DNA of 64,000 bases from CBDCWO01 sp965223405 (GTDB taxonomy: Bacteria; Bacteroidota; Bacteroidia; Chitinophagales; Saprospiraceae), in the NCBI GenBank assembly GCA_965223405.1, contig CBDCWO010000006.1:6634001-6698000 (forward strand). Direction: 5' to 3'. The position numbers were made by a program, and so were the translations under genes. The notes below the pieces were generated by a model. The model had not been told where the DNA came from. It searched no databases and was given only the letters and a program-made list of their open reading frames with translations. This document shows, one piece after another, positions 53,850 to 62,109 of the stretch. Within the stretch, counting starts at the first letter, position 1. Each line of letters starts with the position of its first letter.

Positions 53850-55061
53850 ATGAGGAACACATTCAATAGATATTTAATCCTATTTGCTACTGTCCTATTC
53901 TGGTTGTCCTGTGGTGTAGAAAATAAACCTATTGGCTCGATCCATAAATCCTTGACAATTCCCATTTACGATTGCTGTCAGCAGAATATTAATATGAATC
54001 TGTCCACAATAGCATCAAAAGTGGACTACGTGCCCCTTGATCCCAAAATTCCGATTAAAAATCTTGGGAAGATAATCCATTCAAAGCAAAAATACTATGT
54101 TCTGGACTACAGATCTATTCTTCATGTTTATGATGAAGATGGTACTTATATTAATCAGATTGGTTCAAAAGGGAAAGGACCAGGTGAGTATCTAGCTCCT
54201 GCTAACTTTTTAGTTTTGAATGATGAATCAGTTGTCATAGTTGACCGATTAGCTAACAAAATGATCAAATATGACAAATATGGTGCACCCATTAAAGAAC
54301 TTAGAAGCAAACATTTTATAGCTGCAATAACAAAGACAGATCAAAACACATTTGCGGGTCTGGTTCCTATGCCCAGGGAAATAGAAAATGGTGGTATTCA
54401 ACTTGTAGTTTTTGATAGCAATCTAAATATCATTAAGGAAATCGCAAAACCAAAAACAGAAAATTATAATGAAACAGTCAGAAGAATGAGAATGATCGCT
54501 AATACTTCTTTCTACAATTTCGATGACAGCATAAGATTGTGGCAATTTTATAAAAACACTCAACTCATGTCGTACTCACCACCAGATTACAAAATGAAAG
54601 TAAATTTTGAATTTGATCCGGGGAAGATAATTCCTGAGGAATATTTGTTATTAAATGGGTCACTTGATTATAATAAGTATTCTGACTACATTTTAATTGT
54701 TGATGTTATGGAATCAAGTCGTTTTTTATTTGTTGAAGCAATTACAGAAGGAAAGTATTTGAAGTGTTTGTTGATTGACAAGAATGAAAAGCACTTCGAA
54801 AAAGCTTGTCTTGGAGACGTGTTTCATCTCGAATTAAGGGATAACGGTTTTCAGAATGACCTTGATGGAGGATGGCCATTTTGGCCAAGGGGAAGTTTCA
54901 ATTCAGGACAAATGTACGATGTGTTCACGGCTGACATATTATTAAAATACATGGAACATGCATATTACGATAAAATAGAGGTAAGCGAGTCTGTTAAAAC
55001 TCTTTTGGAAGACAATCTGGAAGCCACCAACTATATCTTGATGATTGTCCATTTAAAGTGA
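53850..55061 (+). CDS. 6-bladed beta-propeller lipoprotein (second of pair)
   Basis: 403 residues with lipobox VLFWLSCGVENK. The propeller motifs correspond to those of the preceding gene: ASKVDYVPLDPKIPIKNLGK, VYDEDGTYINQIGSKGKGPG and VIVDRLANKMIKYDKYG. The two probably form an operon. Diverged tandem paralogues in a repeat-rich region suggest local duplication or acquisition. No ligand or partner is evident. Confidence 0.85.
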   Translation: MRNTFNRYLILFATVLFWLSCGVENKPIGSIHKSLTIPIYDCCQQNINMNLSTIASKVDYVPLDPKIPIKNLGKIIHSKQKYYVLDYRSILHVYDEDGTYINQIGSKGKGPGEYLAPANFLVLNDESVVIVDRLANKMIKYDKYGAPIKELRSKHFIAAITKTDQNTFAGLVPMPREIENGGIQLVVFDSNLNIIKEIAKPKTENYNETVRRMRMIANTSFYNFDDSIRLWQFYKNTQLMSYSPPDYKMKVNFEFDPGKIIPEEYLLLNGSLDYNKYSDYILIVDVMESSRFLFVEAITEGKYLKCLLIDKNEKHFEKACLGDVFHLELRDNGFQNDLDGGWPFWPRGSFNSGQMYDVFTADILLKYMEHAYYDKIEVSESVKTLLEDNLEATNYILMIVHLK

Positions 55062-55104
55062 GGTATGTGTTTAAACAATTACCCAATTCAATTATTCAAC
55101 ACAA

Positions 55105-55275
55105 AAGATTGAAATCAGAAGTCAGAGTTCAGAAAACCGACTCAAGCCCTCCACCAATCTCTATCGTAATTCGTAATTTTTTTCCATGCCCCATGCTCCC
55201 AGCTCCATGCTCCCTTCACCGTCCACCCACTTACGCCCAGGGCATCAGTGGGCAAAGCCGATTACCGGTTTCCGT
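55105..55275. repeat. Mosaic repeat, copy b
   Basis: The head AAATCAGAAGTCAGAG, the body (CATGCCCCATGCTCCCAGC) and one tail (CCACTTACGCCCAGGGCATC) are present. The gap 55062-55493 otherwise holds only CACTGCTACGATAG .. GGCAATGCATTTACACAATTC (55345-55420), a piece shared with 51867-51905. Confidence 0.8.
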
Positions 55276-55493
55276 TTTCCAATCCTGACACATCCTGCGA
55301 ATCCTTGAAATCCCCTCTAACTCTGACCACTTACACAATTAAACCTGCCTTCACACTGCTACGATAGACTAAGTCTACCTCCACCATTGCTATGGCAGGC
55401 AATGCATTTACACAATTCAGCAATTAAAGCGAATCGACAGATTATTTTATAAAACAAAAAAGACTAATAATTACGTTTATACCCATAGTTAAT

Positions 55494-56431
55494 GAAGTGA
55501 TTTAAAAACAAATTGTTAAAAACCATAATATGAAAAGTTTGTAGCTTTAGCCGACCTGAGGATTGATCCAAAGATTAACTAAAGACTACAAACCATGAGT
55601 AAGGGTAAAATTAGTAAATTCTTTGTTCAATACCTTCCATGTATTAACAGAGGACGACCAATGTCAGTAAAATTATGGAAAATAGTAAAGGCCATTCTGT
55701 ATAAATTAAAGACTGGAATACAGTGGCATCAATTACCTATGAGAGAATTTTTTGGATTCTCTCGATATAGCTGGCAATCAGTGTATTATCATTTTAACAA
55801 GTGGGCACAAACAGGGGTATGGCAAGAGTGTTATGAAAAATTTATTCGAGATCATAGGTCAATGCTCGACATGTCTACTGTGAATTTAGATGGTACCCAT
55901 TCTCCATCAAAAAGAGGAGGAGAAAATGTTGGTTACCAAGGAAGAAAGAAGCAAAAAACTACAAACATGTTGATATTGACAGACAATCAAGGTGTTCCCA
56001 TAAGTTGGTCACCTCCAATAAGTGGGGAACACAATGACAGCTATGAACTAAAAAAAACTACTAGTAAAATGTTTGATCAAATGGAGTCTATGAGTTTGGA
56101 ATGTGATGGTTTATTTCTAAATGCCGATGCAGGATTTGATGTCAAGGAATTTCGACAATTATGTGATTATAAAGGGATAATACATAATATAGACAGAAAC
56201 AAACGTAGGAGCAAAAGTCAAGATCTAATAGAGGATTATCTATTTGATAATGAGCTATATAAAAGACGTTTCACAGTAGAGCAACTCAATGCCTGGATAG
56301 ATGGATTTAAAACATTGAGATTTAGGTATGAAACAAAGTCCACAAACTGGATGGCACTACATTGACTTGGGTTCACCATGGTTTTCCTAAGAAAGTTTGT
56401 GGACGTTAACATTTAATTATTAAATGGGTTC
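55494..56431 (+). mobile_element. IS5-family insertion sequence
   Basis: 938 bp with one transposase gene. The left end is GAAGTGATTTAAAAACAAAT. The right end, read inward from the other side, is GAACCCATTTAATAATTAAA; 19 of the first 27 positions agree. AAT is present on both sides (55491-55493 and 56432-56434), a 3-bp target duplication. Two palindromic 162-bp elements (38506 and 63149) share these ends. Confidence 0.85.
55595..56365 (+). CDS. IS5-family DDE transposase, C-terminally truncated by a stop codon
   Basis: 256 residues. The N-terminal DUF4096-like part (MSVKLWKIVKAILYKLKTGI then QWHQLP) binds the element ends. The DDE triad is at D99 (NLDGTHSPSK), D178 (LNADAGFD) and E229 (RRFTVEQLNAWIDGF). 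The TGA at 56363-56365 interrupts the usual final helix: 16 more codons in the same frame (LGFTMVFLRKFVDVNI) continue to a TAA at 56414-56416. Family proteins normally end in this helix. The enzyme may be weakened or inactive, although all catalytic residues remain. Confidence 0.88.
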   Translation: MSKGKISKFFVQYLPCINRGRPMSVKLWKIVKAILYKLKTGIQWHQLPMREFFGFSRYSWQSVYYHFNKWAQTGVWQECYEKFIRDHRSMLDMSTVNLDGTHSPSKRGGENVGYQGRKKQKTTNMLILTDNQGVPISWSPPISGEHNDSYELKKTTSKMFDQMESMSLECDGLFLNADAGFDVKEFRQLCDYKGIIHNIDRNKRRSKSQDLIEDYLFDNELYKRRFTVEQLNAWIDGFKTLRFRYETKSTNWMALH

Positions 56432-56502
56432 AATAGCAAAATACATTAATCCGTTCAATCAACGATTAAGACAAATAAAAAGATTCAAAGAATAAGCAAG
56501 GA

Positions 56503-56850
56503 TTATCTGACAGATAAAAGTTTGTATATATCCCTTTTCAAAATAGGAATGTGTCTTTGCAAAATTGCCCAAATCACAGCGTTATCTACCTTGTCATAAC
56601 CATGGATGACTCGGTTTCTCAAGTCTACAATTCTCCTGCCATTTGAAATATCTATTTGATCATTAATCTTAAATATTCTGTTTAATGCTTCGCCAATTAT
56701 CTCCAATTCCCTTTCTACCGCTCTTCTCAGTAGTAGATTTTTCTCATAATCATAATAAGAAATCACATCTACAGTAAAATTCTCAATATGTTCAATCGAT
56801 TCCTTGATATCAAGCAGATATTTTTCGACCTTAATCTTATCATTTTCCAT
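56503..56850 (-). CDS. HepT-like HEPN-domain ribonuclease toxin
   Basis: 115 residues. The HEPN helices carry the RNase motif RNRVIHGY (R78-x4-H83, Tyr at 85), preceded by REIVDLR-like context and EIIGEALNRIF. HepT toxins cleave RNA and are blocked by the partner nucleotidyltransferase, which in studied systems AMPylates the conserved Tyr. The partner gene is 1 bp upstream, so a two-gene operon is certain. Such modules are common in bacterial chromosomes and on mobile DNA; this one lies just beyond the IS. Confidence 0.9.
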   Translation of the reverse strand: MENDKIKVEKYLLDIKESIEHIENFTVDVISYYDYEKNLLLRRAVERELEIIGEALNRIFKINDQIDISNGRRIVDLRNRVIHGYDKVDNAVIWAILQRHIPILKRDIYKLLSVR

Positions 56851-56851
56851 A

Positions 56852-57157
56852 CTAATCTTGGAAAATTAATTGCTTAGTGTTTTCAACTTGTTTTTTAAAT
56901 ATTGGATTTTTAACACTACTAGACGTTACCAAATCAACTTTTCTATTTAAGACAGCTTCTAAATCATAACACATATCCAAATAATTATCTGCGTACCCAT
57001 CGAAAACTATTTCTTTAAATTCTACCAATAGATCAATGTCACTATTCTTATGAAACAGTTCCGTATTTACCGAACCAAAGGTATATAGTTTTGATACGTT
57101 TCTTTTTTTACATATTTTTTCAATTTCTTTTAGATTTTTTGCTATAGTTGATATCAT
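56852..57157 (-). CDS. MntA-like nucleotidyltransferase antitoxin
   Basis: 101 residues. The minimal nucleotidyltransferase motif GSVNTELFHKNSDIDLLVEF contains G28-S29 and the metal-binding D40 and D42. It neutralises the HEPN toxin of the next gene, probably by adenylylation. The single domain is of the expected length. The gene is first in the operon, as an antitoxin should be. Confidence 0.9.
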   Translation of the reverse strand: MISTIAKNLKEIEKICKKRNVSKLYTFGSVNTELFHKNSDIDLLVEFKEIVFDGYADNYLDMCYDLEAVLNRKVDLVTSSSVKNPIFKKQVENTKQLIFQD

Positions 57158-57439
57158 AAGTAAAATATTTTGATCCTAAAATAATCAAAATTCGGCAACA
57201 ACATAAGTGCCAGCCAACTATATACACCAAACTATCAAAGTCGGCTTTAACTTTTATGCAAAAGGGAACATTGCCCGCATCCCAAAGTTTGCAGTATTGT
57301 CGGAAACTATGCAAGCGAGAGTCACCGGACTCCAGTCTCCGGTTTCCGGTCTCCAATCCTGTCATATTGTAGCAAGGGTGTCAAGGGTTTCAGGTTTCAG
57401 CGTAATCGATTAACAGAATCTCTTTAATCTAGTTCTAAC

Positions 57440-57665
57440 TTTTAGAACAGGATTGGACAGGATTTAACACGATACACAGGATTCAGTTTGACATCAGAAA
57501 TCAGAGATCAGAAGTCAGACTCAAGCCCTCCACCAATCTCCATCGTAATTCGTAATTTTTTTCCATGCTCCATGCTCCCAACTCCATACACCATCCACCC
57601 ACTTACGCCCAGGGCTTCAGTGGGCAAAGCCGATCACCGACAATCGATTACCGATCACCGATGCT
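57440..57665. repeat. Mosaic repeat, copy c
   Basis: Head CTTTTAGAACAGGATTGG .. CAGGATTCAGTTTGACATCA, body with CCATGCTCCATGCTCCCAAC, and tail CCACTTACGCCCAGGGCTTC. The gene-free interval 57158-57830 otherwise shows nothing I can name. Confidence 0.8.
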
Positions 57666-57830
57666 GGTTTCCATTCCTCGCACATCATGTTTAATCTTTG
57701 AACACAATTAAATAAGGTTAGCCTCTGCTATTTTTAAGTTACCCATATTGAATCCACTCAGTAAACTCCACAAATTTATAACTGGTAAGATTGCCCGTTT
57801 TGCCGATTGAGGCCTTATTTAATTCTGTAA

Positions 57831-58268
57831 TTAATTCTTGACCCTTCCGTGGTTTTTCCCTTTTTCGATCATTTCAAGAAATTCCCCCGTTCTAAGAATC
57901 CGAACAAGAGGAAATTTTACAGCACTTAGAGTGTTGAAGTGCTTATCATCAGTTACAAGATAGTCTGCATTTCCACTTACAGCACAGTCCACAAACTTAT
58001 CGTCATCTACATCCTTTTCAACCAAATTCCATTTAAAGTAAATCTTAATTTGTTCCACATGATTCGATTGAATTAGGAATTCACATACGTTTGAGGAAAC
58101 GATAGAGTTTGTCTTGCGCTCTATAATTTCTGCATATTCTGTTAAGATTTCATTACTTATTAGTAACCTGATATCTCCATGAATGATAGCGTCGAAAATC
58201 GGTCTGAACTTGGATTTACGTGGAATTGAAACCAGGAGAGAATTGGAGTCAAGAACAATTCTCATCAT
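57831..58268 (-). CDS. PIN-domain toxin (RNase)
   Basis: 145 residues. The acidic site is D7 (MMRIVLDSNSLLVS), E44 (NEILTEYAEIIE), then D90/D94 (DDDKFVDCAVSG) and D107/D108 (YLVTDDKHFN). It matches the 'putative toxin component, PIN family' group. It overlaps the upstream antitoxin gene: the ATG at 58268 (or the adjacent ATG at 58265) falls within the antitoxin's end, TGATG. PIN toxins cut tRNA, rRNA or mRNA. A frameshifted paralogue is at 59724-60134. Confidence 0.9.
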   Translation of the reverse strand: MMRIVLDSNSLLVSIPRKSKFRPIFDAIIHGDIRLLISNEILTEYAEIIERKTNSIVSSNVCEFLIQSNHVEQIKIYFKWNLVEKDVDDDKFVDCAVSGNADYLVTDDKHFNTLSAVKFPLVRILRTGEFLEMIEKGKNHGRVKN

Positions 58269-58480
58269 TTTTCGCCAGAATTACCTTCAACCCAAGTATC
58301 CATGGTTTCATTTGACCATCCCTTATCTTCCCATAAACGGTCCATTTCCTTCGCGGCAGATTCAGCAAAATACTTGCTGAGTAGATCTCTGATCTCCCTC
58401 AATTGTTCCTCTGTCAAATCAAACTGGTATAGTTTCAGTAATTCCAGCTGAAAATTGGTTAAAGGTTTAGTCAAATTCAT
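58265..58480 (-). CDS. Antitoxin of the PIN module
   Basis: 71 residues from the ATG at 58480. The protein is helical (NFQLELLKLYQFDLTEEQLR), with a core EIRDLLSKYFAESAAKEMDR and DKGWSNETMDTWV at the C-terminus. It is homologous to the protein at 59497-59724 (shared pattern: LxLLKLxxxDL, LxKYFxE, WxxKGWxNxxMD). It is not a MazE, AbrB or RHH type that I recognise. It should bind and block the co-encoded PIN toxin. Confidence 0.8.
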   Translation of the reverse strand: MNLTKPLTNFQLELLKLYQFDLTEEQLREIRDLLSKYFAESAAKEMDRLWEDKGWSNETMDTWVEGNSGEK

Positions 58481-58564
58481 TTGCAATTCATTTTAATCTA
58501 ACGTTTCAACATTGTTCCTATGTAACTAGTTTCTGCAAATTCACAAAATATAGATTTTTCCCGA

Positions 58565-58800
58565 CAACTTTTAGAACAGGATTTTTCACAATACTCAGGA
58601 TTCAGGTTGAAATCAGAAGTCAGAGGTCAGGAACAGACATCAGAAATCAGAGGTCAGAAAACCGACTCAAGCCCTCCTCCAATCTCTATCGTAATTCGTA
58701 ATTTTTTTCCATGCCCCATGCTCCCAGCTCCATGCTCCCTTCACCGTCCACCCACTTACGCCCAGGGCTTCAGTGGGCAAAGCCGATTGCCGGTCTCCAT
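58565..58800. repeat. Mosaic repeat, copy d
   Basis: Head ACTTTTAGAACAGGATTTTT .. CAGGATTCAGGTTGAAATCA, body with CATGCCCCATGCTCCCAGC, and one tail. It ends 45 bp before the head of REP array 3. The head sequence is shared with REP arrays 1 and 3, so the two repeat classes share a module. Confidence 0.82.
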
Positions 58801-58844
58801 TCCTGGCACATCCCGTAAATCCTTAAAATCCTGTTCTAACTTTT

Positions 58845-59290
58845 TGAACATGATTGGACAGGGTTTTCCACGATACTCAAGATTCAGGTTGAAACAAAAA
58901 AATCGTAGGTCATCCCGAAATTTGCTGCCTATGCTGCAAATGTTCGGGATCTGTGTTGTGCAATATGGAACCATTATTTTAACTATTGGCCGGGGAAATG
59001 AGAACACAGATCCTGAAACAAGTTCAGGATGACATCAAGGAGGAAGCAAATGTTCGGGATCTGTGTTGTGCAATACGGAAACATTATTTTAACTATTGGC
59101 CGGGGAAATGAGAACACCGATCCTGAAACAAGTTCAGGATGACATCTAGGAGGAAGCAAATGTTCGGGATCTGTGTTGTGCAATACGGAAACATTATTTT
59201 AACTATTGGCCGGGGAAATGAGAACACCGATCCTGAAACAAGTTCAGGATGACATGAAGGAGGAAGCAATGTTCGGGATTTGTGTTGAGC
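58845..59290. repeat. REP-like array 3: three 110-bp units and a cut fourth
   Basis: Units start at 58937, 59047 and 59157, 110 bp apart. The fourth begins at 59267 with one base missing and breaks off at 59290. The arms are as in array 1, with a variant AACACCGATCC in two units. The head (TTTTTGAACATGATTGGACA .. ATCGTAGGTCATCCCGAAAT) is as in array 1. The array separates the intact from the broken PIN module. The remaining gene-free sequence to 59496 shows nothing. Confidence 0.88.
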
Positions 59291-59496
59291 TTAAGTGAAA
59301 CAGCATATGTAACTATAATATGCCAAAACCTTCAACCACTACGTATATCCAGGCAAAAAGAGTTATGCAATGCGCACCATTAATTTCAATAGTCTGGAAG
59401 ATTAGATGAAAGAAAATGTGGCCCCGTTCTAGCATGCTCCTAAAGAAACCAATTCCATCAATTTTACGTTATCTTAGCCATAAAAAAACTTGATAA

Positions 59497-59724
59497 ATGA
59501 ATTTGAATGCACCATTAAACAAAACTCAATTGGAAATTCTTAAGCTTTTTTCAAGGGATTTGGACGATGTCGATCTTCTCGAAATTAAGATGTTAATCAC
59601 TAAATATCTTTCAGAAAAGTCAAATAAAATGGCCAATCAAGTCTGGGATAAAAAAGGCTGGACAAACAAAGATATGGATGAGTTATCCCGAACGCATTTG
59701 CGAACTCCCTACAATAAGAATTAA
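59497..59724 (+). CDS. Antitoxin-like protein (partner of broken PIN gene)
   Basis: 75 residues, homologous to the antitoxin at 58265-58480: MNLNAPLNKTQLEILKLFSR, then LITKYLSEKSNKMANQVWDK and KGWTNKDMDELSR. The stop overlaps the start of the following PIN reading frame (TAATG at 59722-59726). It remains intact although its toxin gene is broken, so it may be an orphan antitoxin able to act on the other PIN toxin. Confidence 0.8.
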   Translation: MNLNAPLNKTQLEILKLFSRDLDDVDLLEIKMLITKYLSEKSNKMANQVWDKKGWTNKDMDELSRTHLRTPYNKN

Positions 59725-60134
59725 TGCGAATAGTTCTTGATACTAACATATTATTGGTATCTGTAACCCCAAAATCCAAATTCTTTTCAATATTTAAGTC
59801 TTTTCAAGAGGAGAACTATGAACTATGTGTCACTACTGAGGTCTTGTTTGAATATGAAGAAATTCTGAACAACCTATTGGAGCCGAACTTACTTCAATAA
59901 TAATGCAGTTAATTGAAAACGCCCCGAACACCATTTTCATTGACAGATATTTTCGATGGAATTTAATTAAAAGTGATCCCGATGATAATAAGTTTTTGGA
60001 TTGCGCGATTGCCAGCAATGCCAATTATATTAGTAACTCATGATAGACATTTTAACATTTTAGATAGTATGGATTTTCCCAAAATCAAAATAATCAGTGC
60101 AAGCCAGTTTATCAATGTACTCTCTGTTAGATAA
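59724..60134 (+). pseudogene. PIN-domain toxin gene with two frameshifts
   Basis: Frame 1 from the ATG at 59724 gives MRIVLDTNILLVSVTPKSKF ... EEILNNLLEPNLLQ and stops at 59898-59900. The reading continues in a second frame with IIMQLIENAPNTIFIDRYFR, KSDPDDNKFLDCAIASNAN. It continues in a third frame from about 60030 with ILVTHDRHFNILDSMDFPKI and ends at 60132-60134. The order of motifs matches the intact toxin at 57831-58268, so two small indels inactivated it. Inactive toxin remnants beside an intact antitoxin are a known decay state. Confidence 0.88.
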
Positions 60135-60357
60135 GTGCTGACGCACACATCCTTTTTAGAGATTCGCCGATTGCAGTAAGATATATGGGGCAGTCAAGTT
60201 TAGGATGACCGATCTACCCTAGCTGGGATTAGGTACAATGCATCGTTGTATCTGTACACCCCTCTTCAACCAATGAAGTTATTTAATACTATGCTGAATA
60301 TCGAACGTAAAAGCTTGCAGTGTAACTCGCGCTACCGATAGCGAAGCACGGCCTCGC

Positions 60358-60399
60358 TGACAGCGAAGCTCGTCAGTATGACAGCGAAGCTCGTCAGTA
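60358..60399. repeat. Perfect 21-bp tandem duplication upstream of lepB
   Basis: Two identical 21-bp units starting TGACAGCGAAGCTCG lie back to back, 52 bp before the lepB start. Each can form the hairpin CTGAC/GTCAG. A partial third copy (GATAGCGAAGCACGGCCTC) precedes them at about 60337-60355. The gene-free interval 60135-60450 holds nothing else I can identify. Confidence 0.7.
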
Positions 60400-60450
60400 C
60401 ATTTCCCCAATCTTTCATACCTTCACCCCACACACCACCGTTGATTAATT

Positions 60451-61446
60451 ATGAAACATCGCTACGCCCACATCTATTGGATCTTTTTCTTCATTCTTTG
60501 TCTGATTTGTCTCTTCACTGGTCTCTGGTGGTTAGGTCTAATTTTACTAATCCTGAGTGTATGGTACTATCTGGTATACCAATCCCATTTAGGGGCTAAA
60601 GTGTTTAAAAAAAGAAATTGGTTGCTCTGGATACATTCCCTTCTATTCATCTTCGTCTTAGCTATTACTCTACGTATTTTTGTCTTTGAGATTTATTCCA
60701 TTCCCAGTGCATCGATGGCCAATACCCTGATCAGTGGGGACCGGATCATCGTCTCCAAGCTGTCTTATGGCCCCAGAATACCACGGAGCGTGGCTGAAAT
60801 ACCCTGGCTTAATGTAACTTCTCTGTTTGTAAACGATCATCTGTTTAAGTTGGATTCAATCACCCGGCTCGAGCACTATAGGCTTAAGGGATTGGGCAAA
60901 GTTCAAAGAGGTGATGTGGTGGTTTTTCATTATCCTCAGAGCCCATCGATCTTGTACATCAAACGCTGTGTAGGCATTCCGGGAGATCGGGTTACAAATA
61001 TAAAAGGGACTTACACGATTAATGGTGTTCCACCGGATAGACCTCCGGAGTCACAACAGCGGTATTACTTCAGTACAGAAAGCATGGGTGGGTTAAAGCA
61101 ATTGGGAGATTCACTTGAAATTCACATTCGTCCTCTACGTACCGATTCTATGGGCCTACATTCCATAATTCTATCAAAACAGGATTACGAAAAACTATCT
61201 GCTCTTAATCTTCAATGGGAGGATCCAGTTGTGGATCAGTTTACCCCATTTTCCCGCGACACCTCATTTTCAATTGGTTCGAATCAATACTTTATGATGG
61301 GCGACAATCAACCCAATTCACGTGATAGCAGATATTGGGGACCGGTGGATGAAAATTTAATCGTAGGTAAAGCCAAGTGGGTGCTATTTTCTAAAAATTA
61401 TCGTGGCTGGAATTGGAAAAGAACGGGGAAGAGAATTGAGAATTGA
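60451..61446 (+). CDS. lepB: Signal peptidase I
   Basis: 331 residues. Three N-terminal membrane segments (IYWIFFFILCLICLFTGLWW; LGLILLILSVWYYLVY; WLLWIHSLLFIFVLAI) precede the catalytic domain. The Ser is S88 in IYSIPSASM, and the general-base Lys is K171 in LYIKRCVGIPGDRV. Box E is YFMMGDNQPNSRDSRYWGPV. It removes signal peptides at the outer face of the cytoplasmic membrane and is normally essential. The gene's last 63 bp overlap, on the opposite strand, the extended end of a RelE-like reading frame. The gene looks core, although it lies inside the repeat region. Confidence 0.96.
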   Translation: MKHRYAHIYWIFFFILCLICLFTGLWWLGLILLILSVWYYLVYQSHLGAKVFKKRNWLLWIHSLLFIFVLAITLRIFVFEIYSIPSASMANTLISGDRIIVSKLSYGPRIPRSVAEIPWLNVTSLFVNDHLFKLDSITRLEHYRLKGLGKVQRGDVVVFHYPQSPSILYIKRCVGIPGDRVTNIKGTYTINGVPPDRPPESQQRYYFSTESMGGLKQLGDSLEIHIRPLRTDSMGLHSIILSKQDYEKLSALNLQWEDPVVDQFTPFSRDTSFSIGSNQYFMMGDNQPNSRDSRYWGPVDENLIVGKAKWVLFSKNYRGWNWKRTGKRIEN

Positions 61447-61815
61447 TGATTGAAAATTGATAATTGATAATTGAAAATGTGACAATGAGGTGAAGGTTTG
61501 GGTGGCATGCGACCATATGTATTTGGGTGTTTCGTATAATGTGAGGTAAGGGTACCAATATTCTTCTAACTTATTCAATACCACATATGTAATCATGCGT
61601 AGTCCTCCTCTTTTACCTTTTCCTTTGCTTTTTACTGCTACCCTTATTTTATAGACATTATGTGATAATTTAACTCCTAAGCCGGGATTATGCCTAAGCT
61701 TTTCACTTAGATCAAAAAACTCTTGCTTTAGGGAAGGATATTTTTTGAGCAGTTTTTTGGCTTCTCGCTCAAAATTTGCAGTGACAATGATTGCAACCTT
61801 ATTGTTCTTATTCAT
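61384..61815 (-). CDS. RelE-like toxin with abnormal C-terminus
   Basis: 143 residues. Residues 1-90 have the RelE/ParE pattern: a FEREAKKLLKKYPSLKQEFF helix pair, then LSHNVYKIRVAVKSKGKGKR and MITYVVLNKLEEYWYPYLTL. Family members normally end soon after LTLYDKSE. Here the frame continues for ~45 residues (ETPKYIWSHATQTFTSLSHF and on) through intergenic sequence and into the end of lepB. This tail is probably the result of a lost stop codon or a deletion. It overlaps the antitoxin gene by 4 bp (ATGA). Activity of the tailed form is uncertain. Confidence 0.75.
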   Translation of the reverse strand: MNKNNKVAIIVTANFEREAKKLLKKYPSLKQEFFDLSEKLRHNPGLGVKLSHNVYKIRVAVKSKGKGKRGGLRMITYVVLNKLEEYWYPYLTLYETPKYIWSHATQTFTSLSHFQLSIINFQSSILNSLPRSFPIPATIIFRK

Positions 61816-62033
61816 TTGATTTCTTCGAAGAATTCGTCAAATGTCTTTTTTCGAACTTTGCCAGAAACCATATTGTCAACTTCCTTGAATCCCTTCTTTA
61901 GGCTTTGTTTCAGTTTTTGGAATTCTTGGAATTCAATTAACTCCTTTTTCAGTAAGTTCCATTCTCCAATTGGAATTACTACCGCTGTCCTGTCACCCTT
62001 TTCATCGATTATATATTTTACTTTAGCCTTCAC
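61812..62033 (-). CDS. Antitoxin of the RelE-like module
   Basis: 73 residues, starting at GTG 62033. VKYIIDEKGDRTAVVIPIGE followed by WNLLKKELIE resembles Phd/YefM-like or other short antitoxins found with RelE in Bacteroidota. The C-terminal helix KTFDEFFEEIK would bind the toxin. It couples to the toxin gene by ATGA at 61812-61815. Confidence 0.75.
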   Translation of the reverse strand: MKAKVKYIIDEKGDRTAVVIPIGEWNLLKKELIEFQEFQKLKQSLKKGFKEVDNMVSGKVRKKTFDEFFEEIK

Positions 62034-62109
62034 TTGATCCCTTGATTTATATTCAAGATGTTTAAATTAATACAAAGATAAGGTAATTGTGGACAAAAAG
62101 ATTCTTTCT

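Noticed and set aside
59281..59496. Possible small gene between REP array 3 and the orphan antitoxin
   Set aside because: No frame longer than about 20 codons with a start codon; no conserved motif.
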